A DNA stretch of 64,000 nt from the NCBI GenBank assembly GCA_027943335.1, contig BSBK01009257.1, positions 551,410 through 615,409 on the forward strand, in the 5' to 3' direction. This DNA is from Chamaecyparis obtusa (lineage: Eukaryota; Streptophyta; Pinopsida; Cupressales; Cupressaceae). The notes beneath the pieces were generated by a model. That model was given only the letters and a program-made list of their open reading frames with translations, made no database searches and had not been told where the DNA came from. Position numbers and translations under genes: made by a program. Below are positions 58,685 through 64,000 of this stretch, piece by piece (position 1 is the first letter of the stretch; each line of letters opens with the position of its first letter).

Positions 58685-59690
58685 CCCTTACTCTACCTAT
58701 AACTATTTATTACTTGTCTCTAATACCTCCTTTCTTTCTTGCTCATCTCCACCTCTATCTCTATCTCCCTATAGATCTATCTTTGTGTCTATCTATATCC
58801 CATTATCTCCAACTCTCTCTTATTAAATCCAGCTTTCCCTCCACCTATCTTAATCTCTCTATTTCTTTCTATCCATATCTATATCTACCTATATCTCCCT
58901 TCCATTCAATATGTATTTCTATATATATACATGTGTGTGTGTGTGTGTGTGTGTGTGCACGTGTGTGTGCATGTGCACACACGATCTCTCTCTCTCTCTC
59001 TCTCTCTCTCTAGATCTAATCTATATCTTATCCTAGGTATATTGGGCGATATATGCCCCTACCATGAGATCTAACACATCCATAAAGTCAACATTTATCC
59101 CCCTTAGAAAGATTAGCTCCTAAATTCTTCTTTGAGTGCATTATGCTTAGATTTCTGAAAGCTAAATAAGAACCTCTCAACATAGTCTTCCAAGCTCACA
59201 TCTTCCCTTTGTGTCATCCTAAAAATATAATCTATGTATATTGATACCTCTACAATAGTCCTTATATTTTTCAAGGAAATTATCCCTTCATAACATCCTC
59301 ACTATAAATAGTTTTAGCACTTAGACACATAAACCATCTCTGAGAAGATTCCTTCAGTGTGGTAGAAAATAATTTGAGTCTATGAGCATCAATTGTATAA
59401 TAATAACTCCTGCATAAGATATCAAACTCAAACAACATGTTTGGATCTTCTATTACCAACCCATAAGATTTGGAAAGGACTAAGTAGGGATATTCTTAAG
59501 ACTATCAATTTCATGTTGGTGAATGATGGGAAATGAAAAATTTGGATGGTTAGGTGGAGGATTTGGCCTTGACCAACCATGTTGGATTAATAAAATACAC
59601 GAGGAAAATGATTCTCAATGAGTGGCTCAATAAGTGTATTCTTAGAGGATGTTTCACAACATCTTAATTTTGCAAATGTATCAGCAATAG
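57112..59690. repeat. Large direct duplication, unit 2
   Basis: Second copy of the unit at 54903-57110. It is longer mainly because its CT microsatellite has grown into a compound CT/GT/TA repeat region (58559-59012). After it, the Gypsy-derived sequence continues past the unit end toward a primer-site-like sequence near 59970. Confidence 0.88.
58559..59012. repeat. Compound CT/GT/TA microsatellite, unit 2
   Basis: (CT)n at 58559-58635 with small breaks, GTGTGTGTGCATGTGTGT, (TA)n near 58660-58684, CT-rich sequence, (GT)n near 58930-58970, and (CT)n at 58985-59012. Long ORFs across it are low-complexity Ser/Leu repeats. Confidence 0.93.
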
Positions 59691-59982
59691 GGTTTATCTC
59701 ATCCTTGTCTATAGGAAAAATTTATGGTTCAACTAGATGGTTTGCATGGTTAAGTTCATTAGGAAGGAATCTCCCATAAGTATCCCTTATCCTACCTCTA
59801 TGCATGCAGTTTTTAACCTCAACTCCAAAATGCCTACACAATATTTAGTAGGTGGTGATGGTTCATTCCTAACTGTAACTAATTCTTTTCAAAAAAGGAT
59901 TCTCTAAGCTACTGAATAGTGGAAAAAATCATAATTCCCAAGAGGTCTCAGTTTGACACCATCCTCGAAATGATGCCAAAAA
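59100..59982 (-). pseudogene. gag: Gypsy 5' region: primer-site-like sequence and gag remnant
   Basis: On the minus strand TTTTTGGCATCATTTCGAGG (59982-59963) resembles a C-to-T decayed form of the Asp-tRNA primer site TGGCGCCGTTGCCGGGGA of Athila/Tat Gypsy elements. It follows TCCAACA, a possible LTR end at 59983. Downstream broken frames give INPIADTFAKLR, ETSSKNTLIEPLIENHFPRV and, near 59100-59350, the Gag core seen in unit 1. The LTR would extend above 59983, but I could not define its start. Confidence 0.55.
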
Positions 59983-60833
59983 TGTTGGACTCAAACAATG
60001 GATAGACAACTGGGCATTAAACCTCAACTCAGAGACATAATGTCTTTATGGAGTACCCATCAAGTTTTGTTATTAAATCTCATTTATCTTATCAACCTAG
60101 GGATGTATGACATGAAATGGAATAACATTGTTTGTGTACTAAGAGATTTTGGGGCTACACTATCCTAAATTTAAACAAATAAAGTACTCAAATGAAATGA
60201 ATAAAGGAAATACACCAAATATACCTTAACTACAATCTTCTAAAGGAAAAAATAAACTACAATCATTCTTAAACAATAAATATTTTAACTACCAAGGATA
60301 ACTATTCTTCTCTTCTTTGGTTTTAGGAATAGTTACAGAGTTCCAGGTTTTGTGGCTTTAGGAACATTCAACTGCTAAAAGTACTAGTAATATAATGAAA
60401 ATAACTAAAAATAAAATATACATAAACAAAATAGATAGAATCATCACCAAGTGGGGCCCCTTGGATGAGTCTCCTTAGTGATTAACTATAGTCTCAGATA
60501 TTACAAATTCATAGTAACATCATCCATTTGTGCTAATAATGGAAGTAACTAAACTTAGTATTTATTTCAAATGCTTGAACAATAAAGAAGAAATTACATC
60601 ATCTTCTCAACAACAACCTTTTTAGGATAAGTTTGGGAGAATTTATAGAGAATAGAAGCTACAACTAACGTGCAACTAACTAACCACTACAATTGCACCA
60701 CTCCTAACAACTAAGAGGAGGGCTTTTGTTAAAAGCATGAAAACTAGGAATAAGGAGGTTTAAATAGAGTAGGACTTTGTTCCAATATTGCCTCCTATTA
60801 TAACTTCCTCCTATATCTTCTCGACCATTAGAC
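59983..60833. other. Possible Gypsy LTR, no gene
   Basis: If the primer-site reading is right, this is the 3' part of a minus-strand LTR. No ORF, RNA gene or other repeat is evident. Confidence 0.3.
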
Positions 60834-61881
60834 AGGTGAACCCACAATAGTGGGTTACAATTTTTCAGAGGAAGGAATTCGTCCCAACAATCATGAGAGT
60901 GCAGATTTACTCAATTACTTTCGATAGAAAGTACTTTCTATTGAAACTAAGTACTTTCGATCGAAAGTGCTTTAGAAAGTAATTTCTATCAAAAAACCCT
61001 GAGAATGGGTAATTTTCATTTTTTTGTGTAAAGGACTTTTGATAGAAAGTACTTTCTATTGAAACTAGGTACTTTCTATCCAAAGTACCTGATTAGGCCC
61101 TGTTTGCAAACTTTGAAGAAATTCTAAGAATTTCATGGCTTCAGGGCTCAAGCGCAGGGATCAAATGGAACAATAAGGAGACATCCTTTTGCATAACATA
61201 AGTGCTCGAGACTAGCTTTCTAACGATTATAGATTCAACTATTTTTGAGTTTATTATGTGTATGGTTTTTGACATTAATCGAATGTAGGTTTTTTATCAA
61301 ATATAAACCTCTGACTTTGACGTTCAAATGAAAAATAGTAAAAAAGAGAATTTTTTTTTTGAAAAATAACAGTGTCCTCCATCTTCGAGTCTACTTTCTA
61401 TCAAAAAAATTGAAATTCGATAAATACACAACAAGTCATGAGCTATGTAGTTAAGGTATGTCAAAATTATGGTTTATTCAACTTTAAACATTAATAAAAT
61501 ATGCAATAATCATGATAAAGTCATAAACCAATTGCATGCCCTCTGTATGGATGTTACAAAACTAAATTCGAAAGAATCACATTCATATCTATTTTACAAA
61601 AAAAGTTATGCTCTATGAAAAAATGTTACTATTTGAAAATGACATTTTTAGCACCATACCAGTTTTCTGTGGGACAAAGAAAAAAGTATTTAAATAAATT
61701 CAAAAAAAATATATATTTAGAATCTAGACATAAAATCCTAAAAGACTCTAATTTACTTCATCCTCTGATTTTGAATGGTTCAACGACAATCTGCATCCGA
61801 ATCTGAAAGTTTTTCTCAAAATGTAGAGTTGAGTGTCCGTTCAGGCAAAAAAGTGTAACGGGCACTATTGTGGGTTCACCC
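60834..61881. mobile_element. Candidate short-TIR element with AGAC duplication
   Basis: The left end AGGTGAACCCACAATAGTG and right end CACTATTGTGGGTTCACCC are inverted repeats of about 18 bp. AGAC flanks both ends (60830-60833 and 61882-61885). The 1048-bp interior has no ORF of note. It contains two copies of a 38-bp repeat (60923 and 61041) built on the palindrome GATAGAAAGTACTTTCTATC. The superfamily is unclear. Confidence 0.5.
60923..61090. repeat. Palindromic GTACTTTCTAT repeats
   Basis: GATAGAAAGTACTTTCTAT followed by TGAAACTA.GTACTTTC occurs at 60923-60961 and 61041-61079. CTTTCGATCGAAAG (another palindrome) lies after the first copy and a partial AGAAAGTAATTTCTATC between. Confidence 0.85.
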
Positions 61882-63792
61882 AGACATGGTGATTAAATGA
61901 GAGGATAATTATTCTTTAACTAATCTAAGGAGCCCTTAAGTGGTTGTAATAGCTAGTTAGATGTCTATAATTTTTTTGACTCCTTCCTCATCTATTTTCC
62001 TTGACCCCTTCAAAGCTCTATCACATCTTAAGAGTGACTACATTTACTCAATCTCAGCAACCTTAGACTTCTTCAAATCAATTTCATCCATCGAGGTTAA
62101 CATACAAACATCCTAAAATATTCTTAATTACTCAAACTACAACATTTATCACCAGTTATAGATGAAAGCATATTTATATTGCATTCATATGGCATCGATG
62201 GCAATATAAAAATATCTCAAGACATAGAAGATTTTTTCAATATTATAGCTTTAAAAATGCACTAACCACAAGGTTCATGTCCTCAAAATATGAAATAAAG
62301 CCTCAAAACACCATAGAAAGCCTGGAATAAAAAATCATAAAATGGGGCTCATTAAGAAGTATTGGGTGTATGTATCATGGAGAAGAGAGCATGCTATGTT
62401 TGAATGGGAGCCACAGTTGAAGCGGTATCCTTAGATTGAATACATTTAGGAGTATATTGATTGGACAAAATTACTATGAGGTCTATAAACCAAGCAATGC
62501 ATCTTTATTTTTGATAAAAATAAAGGAATGGACATGTTGTTATTCTCAGAAAGGTGATTTGTCTCTTTTAAGTACTAATGAAATGCACTATGATTTGAAT
62601 TGATTGTTAAATTCTCTATTTTACATTATTTTTATTTGACTCTGTCACCTTGTATGAAGGGTAGCCTTTGTGAATTTACATGTCTTTAGTGAATAAATGA
62701 CCCAATTGAATAAACTAGTATTCCAAAGTGACTTTTCTTTTTCAGTTTATCAATGTCTTGTAAGTTCTTGTCACTACAATAAAGACATTTTTCTATGTTA
62801 AAATAGAACTTCCATTGTTTGTTATTAGAAGCATGAGAGAATGAAAGTTGTCCCCATCATATCAATATTAGAAAATGCATGTGAGGGTGTGACATCACCT
62901 TTTCTGAATGAGTGAGAGGGATATAGAGTGGTAAAGATATATATAGAAAAAGGGAGAGGGATGAGGATAACTAGAGATATACGTGGAGAGATATAAAAAG
63001 AAAGAGTAATAGTGGGAGAGAGAGGGAGAGATAGGTAGAGAGATAAAGATAGAGGAAGAGGAAAAGGGAGATCGATAATGAGATGTGAAAAAATAGATGG
63101 AGCTAACTATATAGAGAGGGAAAGAAGGGGATAATGATATGAACACTAAATAAAAAGGATGTGTTCTTTCATATTGAAAAAGTATAAATATAAATGACAT
63201 ATCAAATGTAAAAATAAAACCATAATATGGTTACCAATTATGATTAGGATAAGTAAAAGGCATTTTACAATTAAGATAACAATAAAAACACATGTAACAA
63301 TATGAAACGGATGAAGAATTGGTCATGTAAATAGTTTCAAATATAAAATCTAGATGCAAATATTATCAAAGTATAGATCGTAGAAACCCTAATATGAATA
63401 AGAAACCATAGAACAAGGTTAGTTTGTCTAGGATTGATTCGGTTCACTAAAAAAAATAAAATTCTCAAGATACATACAAATAAATAGGAGAGAGAGAGAG
63501 AGAGAGAGAGAGATTTATAATAAAGAAAAAAGAGAAAAGGAAGGAGGGAGGGGGTGGTATAGAGAAACATCTAGATCTTAGGGGAAAGACAGTGAGATAG
63601 AAGAAGGATTGATGAAGAGGTAGAGATATAAGTGTAGAGATTGAGAGGGATAGAAGGAAGGACGGATTGAGGGAAAGGTAGAGAGATATTTATAAAGAGA
63701 GATTTATAAAGAAGGGTAGAAAGAGGGGGGAGGAGAAAGGGTGGGGTGAAGTGATCTAGGTTGACATTTTAGAGAGAGAGAGAGAGAGAGAG
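61882..63792. other. No gene; purine-rich tracts
   Basis: AT-rich DNA, then GAGAGG-type purine-rich stretches at 62900-63130 and 63480-63792, including a pure (GA)n run at 63488-63513 and another ending at 63792. The ORFs over the purine tracts are low-complexity Ser-rich and not credible. Confidence 0.6.
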
Positions 63793-64000
63793 CCTTGTTA
63801 GGAGACCTTGCCCTACTAGGAGTTGAGTATTACATAGTACATTTCCTTGTTAAAGGAATATCAACCCTATTAAAGGTAAACAAAACCCTATTAGGGGTGT
63901 ACTGACCTTACATCTCTTACAATCAATATTTATGTTACAAAGTGTTCTCAAGGATGAACATAAACAAGCATCTGTTATGTTTTTATAGTTCTAGTTGTAG
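63793..64000 (-). repeat. Partial LTR of the element A family, minus strand
   Basis: The reverse complement aligns with about 8585-8785: ATAACAGATGCTTGT, CTTGAGAACACTTTGTAA, ATTGATTGTAAGAG, AACAAGGAAATGTACTATG, TAATACTCAACTCCTAGTAGGG. Its 3' part is missing where the (GA)n tract begins. It continues beyond the right edge. Confidence 0.85.

Noticed and set aside
58525..59013. 162-codon ORF with Ser/Leu repeats and TM-like stretches
   Set aside because: It is a translation of CT/GT/TA microsatellites.
62895..63570. Two minus-strand ORFs of 101 and 77 codons, Ser/Leu/Phe-rich
   Set aside because: They overlay purine-rich low-complexity tracts and have no start context or homology signal.

Overview
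This is plant nuclear DNA: AT-rich, almost filled by nested and decayed transposable elements, with one recognisable host gene. Nested LTR elements with initiator-Met-tRNA primer sites, an L1-type LINE with a C-terminal RNase H, a chromodomain Gypsy element and long AT-rich introns fit a large, repeat-rich plant genome; a gymnosperm such as a conifer is my best guess, but this is inference.

Layout. 1-1205: part of a minus-strand LTR. 1206-5600: no intact gene; a broken gamma-SNAP copy on the minus strand at about 4570-5010. About 5600-6597: downstream part of a plus-strand LTR. 6598-36830: a nest of elements. The outermost is a plus-strand LINE (24850-25016 and 33119-36830). Element C (25017-33118, plus) sits in it with a perfect 5-bp target duplication. 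Element B (minus, right end 24849, left end cut at 6598) lies beside it. B is interrupted by a Copia element D (19191-24747, perfect 5-bp duplication), by a 335-bp TRIM (14728-15062, perfect 5-bp duplication) and by a block holding element A (about 7938-13264).

A, B and C are the most interesting content. They are LTR elements with no reverse transcriptase or integrase. Instead they carry a coiled-coil Gag-like ORF with four or five CCHC knuckles, then a second long ORF of unknown function. In B and C a TATAAATA box lies about 205 bp before the second ORF, as if that ORF had its own promoter.

37307-40704 (minus): the first six exons of an LRR receptor-like kinase gene of the LRR-VIII type, with splice sites and phase intact. 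No later exon is visible, so the next intron is over 37 kb or the gene is cut. TRIM-like repeats lie in its third intron and a second LINE fragment lies upstream.

44098-53113: a 9-kb element with inverted arms of about 1.9 kb and 9-bp target duplications, hence Mutator-like. Each arm holds three tandem repeats of about 360-400 bp; between the arms is a broken chromovirus (Reina-like) pol. 54903-59690: a direct duplication of 2.2-2.6 kb units, each with a CT microsatellite and minus-strand Gypsy gag remains. 60834-61881: a candidate short-TIR element. 63793-64000: a piece of minus-strand LTR of the same family as the element A LTR.

Nearly all element ORFs carry stops and frameshifts, many at Gln or Trp codons as expected from decay of methylated cytosines. 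Apart from the LRR gene, nothing here looks able to make a full-length protein.
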